Positions 10,620 through 21,994 of a DNA stretch of 54,962 nt are shown here, piece after piece. This DNA is from Prorocentrum cordatum (lineage: Eukaryota; Sar; Dinophyceae; Prorocentrales; Prorocentraceae). The DNA lies in assembly GCA_963575745.1 (NCBI GenBank), contig CAUYUJ010005658.1, positions 126,001 to 180,962 on the forward strand, given 5' to 3'. The notes beneath the pieces are model-generated. The model did not search any database. It was not told where the DNA came from and was given only the letters and a program-made list of their open reading frames with translations. Both the position numbers and the translations under genes were made by a program. Positions within the stretch are counted from its first letter, which is position 1; every line of letters begins with the position of its first letter.

Positions 10620-11520
10620 CTACAAGGGTGTCGAGGGTGCGTCGTAGAGGGGAAGGACCGCGCACGGCGCCGTTGGATTGAGTGCACGAGCCAGCTGGGC
10701 AGCATGGATGGGGCCCGTAGAGCGAACAAAGCTCCGCAACCACACGGGCGGCTGCAAGCTGCTTGCCCTGCCAGTGGAAGTCTTTGGGGAGGTAGGTAGG
10801 CGCCGCCAGTTCGCCGTGGACCTTCTTCGGAAAAGGGGCGCAGCCGGGGTGGGCCCCAGCCTTCGGGGGCGCCGGAGCCTACGACGCCCCTGCCCTTCCC
10901 CGCGATAAAATCCCCCCATTGGTCGTCCAGAAACGGGCGCAAGTCGCGTGGGAACTCGACCATCCTGACCTCGATGGGCCCAGTGCCCAGGCAGTCCCAC
11001 CCCCCCTACCCGGCCCTTTGGGGAGATCCACATAGGGCAGGAGACTGAGCACCTCCTCGGCCCCGCGCGCTGCGGGGGGCGATCGCCCTGTTCGGGGGCG
11101 GCCAGGCCAGGGGCGCCTCCGCTCCTGCTGTGCGGGGCAGCCTTGGTAGCTGAGGCACGGTCGGGCACGAGTTCTCTGGATGCAGAGTGCTCGTCGGGGA
11201 CTGGCGGGGGGGGGGCGCGGCTTGGAGGCGGGGGCGCGAGGGTAGACGAGATGGGGGCCCTGGTCGAGCAGCCCGTTGACTGCACTGGGCTTGGCGCCCC
11301 ATGCGTGAACGAGGCATCGGCGGCGCGCCCAAGTGGCGTTCCAACTGCGGTTGGTCCAGGCGACGGCTCGGCCCCCCCACGCTGGGAGGCCACCCGCGCT
11401 CGCTCGCTGAGACACTGCGTCAGCCTCCCATACGACAGCGGGGGGCACTGGGTGGGCACCCGTCGCGCGTGGACGCGTAGCGCTTGGACTCTGCTGCCGC
11501 GTGCCCGAACCCGTCGTCAT
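10620..11520 (-). pseudogene. Helicase copy A, C-terminal Trp/Cys segment
   Basis: In the frame reading WTNRSWNATWARRRC (about 11320-11365) this matches WTQQQWNAGWACRRC at 21655-21700 of copy B, and the similarity continues for about 40 residues (ending LLDQ...YP against MLDQ...CP). A weaker match follows (RPFLDDQWGDFIAGKG against GPAIYEQWAEFAGQCG) in another frame. The function is unknown. Several frame changes are needed to follow the copy B order, so I treat it as decayed coding sequence. Confidence 0.5.
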
Positions 11521-11689
11521 CTATCCGCGCAGGCGGCAAGGCGGCGCTGGCGTCCTTGGGGGCATGGAGGCCTGCCCGCTCCAGCAGGAAATCGCCTAGG
11601 CTGCCTGCAGTCGCCGCGGTGGGAAGCGCCGAGAGCGCGAGCTGTTGAGCAGGGGCCGGCCGTCCCAGCATTCCTACAGTCCTACCACG

Positions 11690-11900
11690 AAATGCTCATA
11701 AAACCCAAAATGTGATAAGAACAATAACAATGTTCTTATAAAAGTAACCCGATGAATTAAAACAAGACAGTCCCAACCAAGAGTTCTCTAAGAACAGATC
11801 GTGGGAACCGCAACAAATTATTTGGACATTGTTGGGTAGGGCTATAGGCACGCCAGGACGCATCGCCACTGCTTGAGAACTGGGAGGCAACGATGGGGCA
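11690..11900. other. AT-rich interval
   Basis: About 150 bp (11690-11830) is clearly richer in A and T than the surrounding >60% GC DNA, with AACAATAACAATG-type sequence. No gene or repeat partner is recognised. It lies between two segments of helicase copy A and may be an intron or insertion remnant. Confidence 0.4.
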
Positions 11901-12160
11901 GCGTGCTCACGGGCGGGGGCCTGGGAATAACCCCGGCAAGCGCGACGGCCTCAACTTTGTCGGCGAAGGGGCAGTCGGGGGATAGCAGGTGGCCTTCCTT
12001 CTCGGCCGACTCTGTTCAGCACTGGGCGCAGAACCATGCGCAATGCAACCCGTTGGCGCGAGCCTGTAGGCGGTTGGTCGCACGATGCGAGCGTATATTG
12101 TCGTCGAGCCAAGTGCAGGGGAGTCCTGTGGCACGCGTCACACCTGTACCTGGGCGCTCC
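11901..12160 (-). pseudogene. Helicase copy A, cysteine-cluster segment
   Basis: One minus-strand frame reads ANGLHCAWFCAQC, then a stop, then TESAEKEGHLLSPDC. It lines up with copy B at about 22060-22200 (SKNCKRLCDQC, then about 18 residues, then HDC). The shared Cys-x3-Cys-x2-Cys ... Cys spacing suggests a zinc-binding module. The in-frame stop directly after the cluster breaks this copy. Confidence 0.5.
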
Positions 12161-12164
12161 CCGG

Positions 12165-13370
12165 TCAGCGCTGAAGCGAGTGTCGCCTGGGGCCAGGTCG
12201 CCGGGGGATCTTGCGTTGGGGGGCGGGGCCGTCGGCAGCGCTCTGTCCAGGGGGGGAAATCCGATTGATAATCCCCCGCTGAGGAAGGACATCTCGGAAG
12301 GGCCGCCGTCTGGGCCCGGGGCGCAAACGCTGCCCGTGAGTTCCCGGTGGAAGGAACAAATAATTACTGCACCCCGCGTGCGAGAGGATACTGACGTCGG
12401 CCGGTTTCACGATCTCCCCCAGGACCAACATCGGGACTTTGAGCTTGAAGCGGAAGGTCTCCATGCCCGCGTAGGCGGTGGGGCATTGGGCAGCCCTCGC
12501 GGCGGGGTGGCGGTGGGCAGAGGTCACCAATTTGGCCACTAAGCCGATCAGCCTCTCCAGTTTCCCGTAGAGCTGGCGGAGATCGGAGAGCTGGAGCCCC
12601 CAGGAGGAAGCGAACTGCGACCGGAAGAGGTGGTGGTCGTTCTGCCGCGGGCAGCTTACCTCGAGGATGGCTTCCAGTATGTCCCCGCATCTGGAAGGGT
12701 CAGGGAAGGGCCGAAGGTGGGTGCGAGGTTCACGCTTCATGAGCAGCATGATGATAAGCGCGAACTGGGCTCTCCCAGTGGACTCCAGTGGACATGGCGC
12801 GTTAGTTGGGGCGGGGCCCCGCAACTCGACGCGCTGCTGCGTGGCTCTGTCGTGACCCGTCAGGAGGCTGACGAGGGTCTCGAAGTCTGGGTAGACCAAG
12901 TGGCGCGGGCAGGTCCGCGTCTCTTGAGACCAGGCGCTGGGGACGTGGTGCGGGAGGCCGCGGGGGGTGCAGCGGTTCTCGTTCTGGGGTCGACAGCCGG
13001 CCCGCCCTTGGACCCGCGGTCTCGGGGGCAACTCCCTGTCTGGAATCTCGCGAGAGGGGTCGACCCAGTCGGTGCCCAGGCCGACGGGCCAGACCAGGGT
13101 GACCCAGGTCATGTTGCACACCAGGTTGCCAGCGTCCAGTCCTAGGTCCACGTCGAAAAAATAGCCCAGGTGGCTCCAGGCCTTCCTATCACACTGCGCA
13201 GCGTCGGAGGGAGTGCCCTCAAAATTGCACTCGTGGGACGGCGGCCCTGCCACTGAGAAGAGGGCAACGGAAAAGGCGGAGTCGGCAAACAGCTCCTCGA
13301 GTGCTGCTTCCAATTGGAGTCCGAGGTCCTCCCAGCGCTGTTCGATCCCCAAGGGGAGGTCGCATGGCAC
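12165..13370 (-). pseudogene. Helicase copy A, conserved post-helicase region
   Basis: A 401-codon frame directly continues the helicase frame after one TAG (13380-13382). It shares with copy B the blocks ALFSVAG, RKAWSHLG (13165-13190), GLDAGNLVCNMTW, GDILEAILE, FASSWGLQLSDLRQLYGKLE and CPTAYAGMETFRFKLKVPM (copy B: TVSG, RKAWSHLG, GIDASNLVYNLTW, GDIIEAAMG, FASAWGFQVSDLSSLHGKIE, CPTTWAGMLKSKFPLEAPM). Preservation of these blocks in both copies argues for an ancestral coding region. I recognise no known family. The last ~70 codons look like run-on sequence. Confidence 0.65.
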
Positions 13371-13379
13371 GATGAAGCC

Positions 13380-15400
13380 CTAGGCGTGGTGCCCCCCCCT
13401 CTCCGCCACCTCCCGGGCGGCCCTCGCCCCGTCGTCGTTCGCCTCGTCGGCGGCTAGGGCGTCGGAGCCCGGCGGCGCCCAGGAGGCGAGGTCATCAATA
13501 GGGTTGAAGCCAGCGTCAATGAGCAGCTCGTCGCGCTTGCCGGGGCTCTGGCCGGGGGGGCTGAGGAAACGTGCCCAGAGGCCTGCGAGGCGACCGTAAT
13601 TGGAGAGCAACCGTAGCTTGGAGTCGGTCATGGAGGGCATCATGCGGCCGTCGGCGATGACCACGATGCCCCGCCTGGCCCGCGCCAGTCCAACGTTGAC
13701 TCTGTTGGGGTTGTCCACGAAGCCCCACGCGCGGCTGGAGTTGGACCGCGAGGTGAGGAAGATGACCAGGTCAGCCTCGCCACCCTGGCTGGCGCTGACA
13801 GCGAAGAGGGCGAGCCGTCCTGAAAAAAGGCATTGGTGGGCCATCTGGCGGATGCCAGGGGGCTCCAGGTTCAGGCCGCTGGCACCATTGGGCCAGCGGG
13901 TGAAGGCTGCCCCCTGGCGGTGCCTCTCGGGAATGTAGTCGGGGCCCTGGGGATTGGGCATTGAGTCGGCGCACATAGGTCTGGGCCGAAGCAGCAGGGA
14001 AGCGACTACGTCGGGGGGTGACAGCTGGCGGGAGGATGTCAGAGGCGCCACGGCGACGGCGGCTAGCAGCGCCCGGTGAGGCAGCGCGCCGCGGGGGCAG
14101 GGGAAGGAGGGGCGGGCGGGCGTCGGGGCGGAGAGCGTCGTCGCATTTGTCGTCTGGCATGGCAATTTGCAGGGCTCGGGGGGTGAGCGGCCAAACTTCC
14201 CTGAGGATTCCCTTCTGCAGCCTCTAACGGACGATGACCTTGACAGAGAGGCCGCTGGCCTTCTCTGGTAGCAACGCCCGAACGAGATCGACGGTCATGG
14301 CAGCCTCGGAGACGTTGGCGTATCCTTCGGCGAGGTGCGATGTCAGCTCGTAGGACCCATTGTCCACCAGTAGGGTACGATGGGCATCCTCCGACATACT
14401 TGGGACGCGCGGGCGGGGCCCATCGCAATCCCTCATCAGGTCGTCGACGCTGATCCCGAGCGCTTCGGCGAAGGACTCGCGCCGCCCAGGGTCGAAGTCC
14501 GCGGCCCGGGGCCAGGGGGGCGCGGCGCCAGTGGGCGTTCGGCGAGGGGGGTAGTGGGGTCACTGAGCAGCTCTCGGTTGTAATGCGCCTTTGACGGGAG
14601 CATCGTGAGGAAAGGGTGCATGCGGAAGATGTGAGCGAGGGCATTGCGCGCGCTGTCTTGATCACCCGGTAGATGCCCGTGAAAATCTAGTAGACGCTGG
14701 TAGATGGGCAGGGAGACCCAGGTCTGCAGCCTGCTTGGACAGAACGGTAGGGGGGGGCTGCTGAGGGTCGCCGACAAACGCGAGGTGGCCCCCACTGCGA
14801 ATGACATGCACGATGGACATGGCCGCAGTCACCTCGCTTGCTTGCCTGGCTTCGTCGATGATCCCGGGAGGGATGCAGATTGAAATATTGCCGCTTAGCT
14901 CGGCGGCCGCCTCGTGCGTCGCGTAGATGGCCCCCGCGCGTTGCGCCGGGTCCTTCCTCTTTGAAGTTGTGGAGCGCCGCGCTGTCGCAGTGCTCGGGGG
15001 GGGGGGGGGTCGGTGTTGTAGGCGCTGAAGTAGTGCCCCTCAGGGGTGAGTCGGGCCAGGTCGCGGTCTACTTTTCCATCCGAGCGAGCCGCGCGTGGCC
15101 GTGAAGGAAGCGGGCGTCGCCCACTAGGCCCGTGACCTTGGCCGAGGCGAGGGCCAAGAGGGGGTGATCAGCTGCGGTGTTGGAGCCGGAGAATACTCCG
15201 CCTGCTCGGCCAGCGCACAGGGCGGGGGCCCGCGCTGCCCTCAACGCCACGATGGTGCTTGTTTTCCCGGAGCGAGGGGGGCCGTGTACCAGGGTGACGA
15301 AGTGATTGTTGCACGATTGGAGAACTTGCTTGGAAAGGTCGCTGCTGGAGAGGGCTGCGGCGGTGCGGTTGAGTTGGGGACGGTCGGCGCTGACCTGGGC
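13380..15400 (-). pseudogene. Helicase copy A, UPF1-like SF1 helicase domain
   Basis: Motifs are in the order of the UPF1/Dna2-type superfamily 1 helicases: Q-region QLNRTAAALSSSDLS, Walker A GPPRSGKT (15260-15283), Walker B IIDEARQAS (14848-14862), GDPQQPPPTVLS (GDPQQ at 14758-14772), FRMHPFLTMLPSKAHYN (RMHP at 14613-14624), LTPRALQIAM, SASQGGEADLVIF (about 13765-13800), and arginine-finger motif NVGLARARRG (about 13671-13698). Such enzymes unwind RNA or DNA using ATP. The motifs lie in at least three frames. GDPQQ and the following strand are contiguous on the DNA but out of frame, so an indel rather than an intron explains that break. It ends in TAG at 13380. The Walker motifs themselves are intact, but the copy as a whole is not. 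Confidence 0.85.
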
Positions 15401-17454
15401 CGCTGGGACACCAGCCCGGCGCCCTCGTCGACGTCGTTCGTGGCGATTGCTGGAAAGCCTTCATGGTCGGGGCGGGCGGCGTCAGAGGTGTCGGGGTCGC
15501 AGATGGCCGCGCCCAGGGTGGGCGCCGCGCGGCGGCGGAGAGCTGCGCCGACGCCGCGCCCAAGCTGCGCCCTGTTGGCCGCCTGCTTGTCGGCGAAGCC
15601 GGCGCCCCTGAATGCGAGGAGGAACAAGGCGCCGGGGAGGGGGGCGCCGAACAGGCCCTGCGCCTCGCATCCCTTCTTGTGCATGTCCTCAACGGCTTCG
15701 TGGAGCTTCCAGCGCTGCATACCGGATTGGGCCTTGTCTACTCTGTAGATCGGCGGGACCATATGGCCGATGGTTCGCTGTCTGGTCAGGGTTGAAGGGA
15801 CCAAACTTCTCGCGGTTGTACTTGGCGAGGCACGCGTTGGAAGGGTATCTGAAGCCCTTATTGAACTCTACGCGCCTTAATTCTGCGCGGGAGAGCGTGT
15901 CCCCGAGCTCCCCCAACCATGGCCACGCCGCCTCAAACGCGGCGATTTCGTCGGCCGGGGGGCCCGTGATCGAGGGGATCAGCTTCTCGGAGCAGCGGCC
16001 GTCGGACTTCTTGTGTTTGATCGAGAAGCTGCATCCCCAATCAAGTCGAAAGAAGGCCCGCTTGTCACAAGGCTTTTCCTGTCTGAGATCTCATTGATCT
16101 CGCAGTAGTCCCCCAGGCGCGTGTTCTTCGCCAACTCCGTGACCGACGCGCCTAGTGCAACCGTTTGTCTTCGGCTGAGCTCTTTGCGCGTCCGATCGGC
16201 CCCGTCGTCGCATGGCTCGAGCAGGGCTCTGCTCTCGATCCGCATGATCTGTTGAAGGCGCGTGCCGCGCTGTTTTAGTGCATGGGGCCAGCCGGAGAGG
16301 GGGCGGATGGCGCCTGGGACTTGACATACGGGAACGCTGACAAGCGCCCTCGCCCTGGGGTGAATCGCGGGGTGCCCGCGCAGCTGCCGGCTCTCTGATG
16401 CGGCTGCGGGGCGGGGAGGGCCTGGCGGAGCCTGAGTATGGGCCCACGCCTGGGCCGGGGGCTTCGGACTATGCGGGGGGCGGCTTCGCGGCCTAGTCGA
16501 CCCGCGTGGGGCGGCGGGGGTCGGCCCCGCGCCCATGCTGGGCGAGGCAGCGCTCGACTGTTGGGGAAGCATTCCGGAGGGCCAGTGCAGGGGGTCGGCC
16601 GGGGGCGGAGGGGCGGGGCCTAGGGCGTTGGCCAGGGCGGGGGTGGCGCCGACTGAGGGGTTTGCGTCGATGTGCTCAGGGAGTGCCTTGAAGGAATCTC
16701 GGGCGACACTGGGGTCGACCTTGGTGCCGGGGGGGCACGCGTAGTCCTGCGGTGCGTCAGGTAGCGAGTAGCTGTAGGATATGTGGTCCCAGTCTTCGGG
16801 GGGCTGGATATTCCTGTTGCCTGGTGCCACCCACCATGTCGCATTCGGTGAGTTGCCGGCCGTTCCAGCGTAAGCGCCCCCCGCCGTCTGTCCCGAGGCT
16901 TTGTCGTCGCTCCCCCCCTGCGTGCGGACCCGCAATTTGCCCGCAGCGGTGTGCGTTTCGGGGTCGGCCCATCCGCGTGACCACGTTCGTATAAGCTCCG
17001 TCAGGTGGGAAGCGTCGGAGAAGTGGCCATTCCCGTTGACTTCTTTCTGACAGGGCTCACAGAAGAAGCACCAGCGACCGTTGAAGTAGGCCCAGCGAAG
17101 CCAGGGACAGAGCCGGACCACGAAGAGGCGAACTTCGGTGGATCCTTCGGCCAGCGGGGGATCGGGCGCACACTCGTAGCAACTAGGGCCAATGGCCCGC
17201 CGTTGCTCCTGCCGCCCATGGCGCCGCGCTTGGGGGGGGGAAACCAGCGCCTTAGCGCCCCGGGTAGCGGGCGTCGGGGCGCGCGCGGCCTGATTGCCCC
17301 AGCTGCTCGGCAACGGCAGCGACGGCAGCGAAATCGAAGGTCGACAGAAGCGGGAAATAGCGGGGGGGACGAGAGGGGATGTTGAGCCAGACGGTGTAGG
17401 AGCTGAGCCGATCGCTGCCTCCCCTCCGAAGGGCTGCCGCCCAGTAGACCCCAA
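15401..17454 (-). pseudogene. Helicase copy A, N-terminal region with U1-like zinc finger
   Basis: A 491-codon frame (17454-15979) is followed by a frame from 15804 (YRVDKAQSGMQRWKLHEAVEDMHKKGCEAQGLF and on) that leads towards the helicase Q-region. Near 17010-17070 it encodes a C-x2-C-x8-H-x5-H element (CEPCQKEVNGNGHFSDASH), like matrin/U1-type zinc fingers. A Pro-rich low-complexity stretch follows, then GDYCEINEISDRK, a more typical globular stretch. The finger suggests RNA binding; that is inference. No counterpart in copy B, which is truncated before this region. The ATG at 17454 is arbitrary. Confidence 0.5.
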
Positions 17455-18985
17455 TAATGGCGATGTGGTCGGCGGCTTGGTTGAGCCGTCTGCGGACAGC
17501 TTGCCGCGCGAGGGTCCAGCAAACCTCGCTGGCTTACCGGAGGGCCAGGTCCATCTGTTGACTCACGTGTAGTCTATGATGCTTGCCCGTATCTGATGGC
17601 GGCAAGGTTGTCACCAGCGACCCCGGCGGCCCGAACCGGACCCGGGACGTTAGGATGTAGGGCAAGGCCCGCTCTGCAGCCCGCAGCCTCAGTCGTCTGG
17701 GCGTCGTCGCACCCCGGCAAGGCAAGTACTATAATTGCCGCGAGCTGCGGAGCGGTGTGCTGGCGTTTGTGGTGCCATATAGGAGGGCCCCAGCACCAGC
17801 GACTCGCCGGTCGCCGTACGGGCTCCGCCGTCACATGTGATCTCGCAAGGCCAACAGGCGGCGTCGGCGGAGGGGAACGCGGCGCGATCCACGGTAATTT
17901 CGCCCCCCCTGCTCCTGGTCGCGCGGTGCAGAGAGGAGGGGCGCGCGGGAGTTGCATGCGGGAGGCTGGCGGGGTTGCTTTTTTTGGTCGCGGCCGCGAG
18001 ACGACGGTCAGGCGGCAAGGGCAACGCCCGGGCCACGGGCGAGGCTAATTGCGAAGCAGAGGCGCCAGCCGGCCCACTCAGAGTGCGGCTGCAGGCTGGG
18101 TGACGCTGAACTGGATGGCGTACTGCAAGCTCGGGCACGTGCACGAGAATTCAATTGGCCTTGCAGGAATCGCGCAAGACCCGCGGACCTCGATGGGCAG
18201 GAAGTGAGTCGCCGATGAGGCGCCAGACTCCAAACGGACGACCTGCGCAAGCCAAGCCGGCTGAGCAGTCGTGACCCGTGGTGCAGCGCACTGGGGGGGT
18301 GGAAGGTGGGCCTGAGAGGCTGCCATGACGCTGAAGGCTGAACCACTCAGCACACTGGCCAGTCCCACTTGGGCCGCATCACAGCGTCGGGGGGTGCCGT
18401 GCGACTGTGACCCATCCAGCGCGCGCCGGCACGGTGCAGCCACTGGGTGTGGGAGAGCCCGCTGGCGTGGTGAGCATCGCCGGCGAGGAAAGATGGAGCG
18501 CGCTGGAATGGAGGTGCCACGATGCGAGCCGGACCCAGTCCGAGGGTCTCCGGGAGCACATGTTGAGCAATACCTCGAGGGGCACGCGGCGCTGGCACGG
18601 GCGATGCGACGCAATTGCAAGGCGGTGTGCCGGGGGGGCTGCAACGTGAGAAGCAGGAGGGCCGCCAACTGCCAGACCGGCCACGCCCGCCGCAGGCGCG
18701 TGCCACCCGGGCCCTGAGCCCGCCACCGTGAGCCACGTGGCCCTACTATAGGGCAGGGCCGCGCCGAACCGCCGCAGGGGGGGGGAACCAGCCCCAAACA
18801 GCGATGGGCGAGGGCGGCCCGGGGAGGGGGGCGCCACCCCAACGTCTCGCCAGAACGTCGGCGGCCCCCGTCGCCCAGAGCGGGGGGCGCCCGTCTGGCT
18901 CCTGCAGAGGGGGGCGGGGGGGGAGGCCGCCTCTCTCCTTGCTCGGGTCCTCTCACACTTGGGGTGGGAGAAGTGGTGGTCCAGG
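17455..18985. other. No gene recognised between helicase copies
   Basis: The long minus-strand frame here (19193-18078) is Pro/Arg/Ser-rich, runs through the palindrome repeats and has no motif, so I do not call it a gene. No spliced leader or terminal repeat was seen upstream of helicase copy A. Confidence 0.45.
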
Positions 18986-19070
18986 GGGTCGCAGCTGATC
19001 GCCGCTCAGGTCCGTGAAGATGCGTGCGTCCTTGAAAAGTTGATCCTCGGGGGTCGCAGCTGATCGCCGC
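18986..19070. repeat. Two palindrome units downstream of helicase copy B
   Basis: GGGTCGCAGCTGATCGCCGC occurs at about 18986-19005 and again at 19051-19070. It resembles the GCAGCTAACAGCCGC variant at 8434-8448, with TGATC in place of TAACA. The two clusters lie at matching distances from the two helicase copies, suggesting that the repeats are part of the duplicated unit. Confidence 0.65.
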
Positions 19071-19756
19071 TAGAGTCGATGTTGCCAAAACTGTGACCTG
19101 TACAGGTCGATCCGCAGGCGCATGGGGGGGGGGTGTTCCCGTGGCCGTCCCCTCACCACCAGCGGATGGGCGGCTGTCGTCGTCGGACAGCAAACTAGGT
19201 CTGCCCGGGACCTGTAAGTCCTACGTGCGGATCCCCAGTCGCTCAGGGGGGTGAGATGTCGAGAGCTGGGGGGGGGGGCCCCCGCTGGGCCCGAAAAGGG
19301 GGGGTCGGTCCACTTGTCCAGTGCGGGCTGTCTAGCTATGCTGCGCTGTGGGTGAGATGTAGGGCAACCCGCGCCCAAGCGGAGGTTGCCCCTAGGCATT
19401 ACGGCCTGAGCCGGGCGCGGCGAGGTGAAACAGACCTCTTAGGGGCACGAAGAGCGGGAATGGAGGGACAGAGCACGTTGGCCAGGAGCGCCAGAGGTGC
19501 TGAGGCTGGCAAGCCCGGCACTGTCAGCCCTGGGCGTAGGAGTCGCCCCTTGCCCACCAGCGGGCGCGTTTGTCCGTGTACTGGTCGCCCCCCCTGGGGG
19601 AGCACCGCTTGCCCTTGCCCTTCCAGAGTCCGCCCATGGGGCTTCGTGCCGATCCCACGAGCTCCATTCCTGCCAGTCCTGCCACTGGCCGGGGTGGCTG
19701 CCCCGATGGCACCTGCCCAGAGGTCCTGTGTGGCCGCGGCGGCGGCCGCTCTGCCC

Positions 19757-21705
19757 TCAGCTGCCCATGGGGCGGGCCTGCTGTTGCTGTCGTAGTCGCG
19801 CTGAGCGTGTGCACGGGGGTCGCGGCGCATGATGTTCATGTGCTTGTCCTTGGCCGCTGTCCAGTTGACGCCGAGCCCAAGCCCCCCTGCCCATCTTGCA
19901 AGCATCGTGCCCTGCGTCGCTCCGAGCTACGAAGAATTCAGCGCACGTCTGGACCGCGTTCAGTTTGGGGTTGCTCTTCTGGCTTCCGGTGAGCTCCTGT
20001 CCCAGGGCAGCCCGCTTGACCCATGCGGCCCATGCGCCATTGAATGCTCCTCCCAGCGTCTTTTGCAGGCGTATGATCTTGTCCTGCACTGGTTCATCCC
20101 TTCCGACGTCTGCAGTTGCTACGGTGCATATGTACATGGGAAGGCCCCCCATCGGGTCGTTCGGGTCTTCGCGGCGCGGCTGTGCGATCCAAGCGTCTCT
20201 CCAGGGCGCCTCGTGGATCTCCACCCGCGAGGGATTGCCCTTTGGTGATTTGGCGGCGCGTCCTTCCTCGTCCTTGGCGTCTTCCGACGCGGGCCGGTGG
20301 CGCCCCTTGCCCCCTGCCGCGCGGCTTAGGGCGCGGTCGTCCCTAGCACCCATGATGTCCCAGGTTGAGCTGCTTGCCCTCTCGGGGCTGTCTCTCGCCC
20401 TCCTGACCTCCCGGGTGGCAGCCAGGTCGACGGTCTGCGAGTGCGGGGTCCAGGCATTGGGCCTCGTGGGCGCATTTTTGAAAACTCTTAGGGGGTCGGA
20501 GGGACCCCCCTCCTCATCATCGTCCGCCATTGGTGTCGGGCTAACCGCCGGGCTCGTGTCTTTGACTGTGTCTGACTCGCTTTTCGCGCCCTCGTCCCAC
20601 TCGGGGGCCTCCGGTTCGCCCTCGCTCTTGCCTGTCTGGTTGGAGGGGCCTCGTCCTTTCGCGGGAGGGTCGTCGGCCCCGTCGGCTCCTGGGGCGCGGG
20701 GGCCTGCTCTGGAGGCGCGACCTGGGGCAGCATCCCGCTCTGGGCCGTGGCCGTCTGCTGAGGGGGTCTGCAGCCTCGCCTGTTCTGTTCAGCCAGTTCC
20801 AGCTGGAGATTCGGCTGTTGTTGCGGAGTCCGCGTCTGTCTCGCGCGGGCCTCGGTTGGCGAGCACGCTGATGGTTCCGTCGGCGAGGGCGGTGGGATCC
20901 ATCCCCCTGAGGTATGTCAATAGGGTGCTGAGCCGCTGGCGGAGGGGGCGCTGGCCTCGCTGCTCAGCTAGGCCAGCAGCGTACTTGCACCACATAGCCT
21001 CATACATCCCGCTGGCTTTCGTTATGTGGTAGACCACTCGCGCCGCCGCGGCCCGCTGGCCACCCCGTGGGATGCTGGGGGGGCGGCAATTGCCGGGGAT
21101 CGTCTCTCCGTAGATCTTGACCAGGAACTGGCGAAGACGCCTTGCCGGCCACGACCCTTCATCGGTCTTCTCGCCTGTAATCCCGTCGCCACATTGCCCC
21201 GCGAACTCCGCCCATTGCTCGTAAATAGCGGGGCCCCACTCTAGCAGGTACTTGACCAAGGAGCGCATGGCACTGAAGGACTCCACCCCTGTGAGCCCGG
21301 GGGTGGAGTGGGCCGGTAAGGCGGGCCCCTCAGGCGGGGAGATGTCGGGGAACGGGGATTTGATGTCCCGCGCGGCATTTCTTGACCCACTGCTCTCCCC
21401 GCCCGTGCTGTCGTGGCCAGCGCTGATAGGGGGGTCGGCGCTCCGCCTACGGCTGGTTGCCTTGCGCGCGCATCCTGGGCGGCAGCGTTGAAACAGGCCG
21501 GGGCGAGGTAGATGCTGATGTCGTGGCACTCCGTCTGACCTTCTGTTGCCGCTGCCCGCTTGGCTGGTGCAGCGGGGCAAACGCTGGGCGTTTGCTGGTC
21601 CAGCATGCGGTCGAGCGTGCCTGGGGCCACGCTCCAAATGTGGATGAAGCACCGTCTGCAGGCCCAGCCTGCGTTCCACTGCTGTTGGGTCCAGAGGGTG
21701 GGCAT
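19757..21705 (-). pseudogene. Helicase copy B, C-terminal region
   Basis: It starts in one frame with WTQQQWNAGWACRRCFIHIW (about 21640-21700), shared with copy A. It then shifts to a frame that runs from about 21450 to 19757 with a single TGA (20789-20791). The shifted part contains SFSAMRSLVKYLLEWG, an acidic/Pro-rich linker (EPEAPEWDEGAKSESDT), MADDDEEGGPSDP, and a helical stretch (DKIIRLQKTLGGAFNGAWA). The continuous non-random composition on both sides of the TGA argues that it is one ancestral coding region. An alternative is that the Met at 20530 starts a separate 257-aa protein. Function unknown. Confidence 0.55.
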
Positions 21706-21994
21706 GAGATCCCAGGGCGGTAGCCCTGTCTCGGCGCTGGCGGGTGCTCCGGGTTCAGGGCCCCGCAGAAAGCAGCCTAGTGCTGGGCTGGTTACCGACC
21801 ACTCTAGTAGGGGCGATCATTCTGGGCAGGTATCGAATTTGGCGGAGTAGGTGCCCGCGCGGTGCGAGTCGAGCCCGAACCTTCCGTCAGACAGCTTGTG
21901 AGCTGGCAGGGTGGTGCCGATAGTCTGGGGTCTGTAGACCGCGGGGGCACTCATGCAGGCTGGTGGGGGTCTGCGCCGTGTCGGAGCGGCCATA

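Noticed and set aside
13380-15400. Helitron Rep/helicase
   Set aside because: Motifs (GPPRSGKT, IIDEA, GDPQQPPP, FRMHP, QGGEADLVI) are UPF1-like and not Pif1-like, and no HUH nuclease motif was seen.
18078-19193. 371-codon minus-strand frame
   Set aside because: Low-complexity Pro/Ser/Arg translation that passes through palindrome repeats; no conserved blocks in the matching place of copy A.
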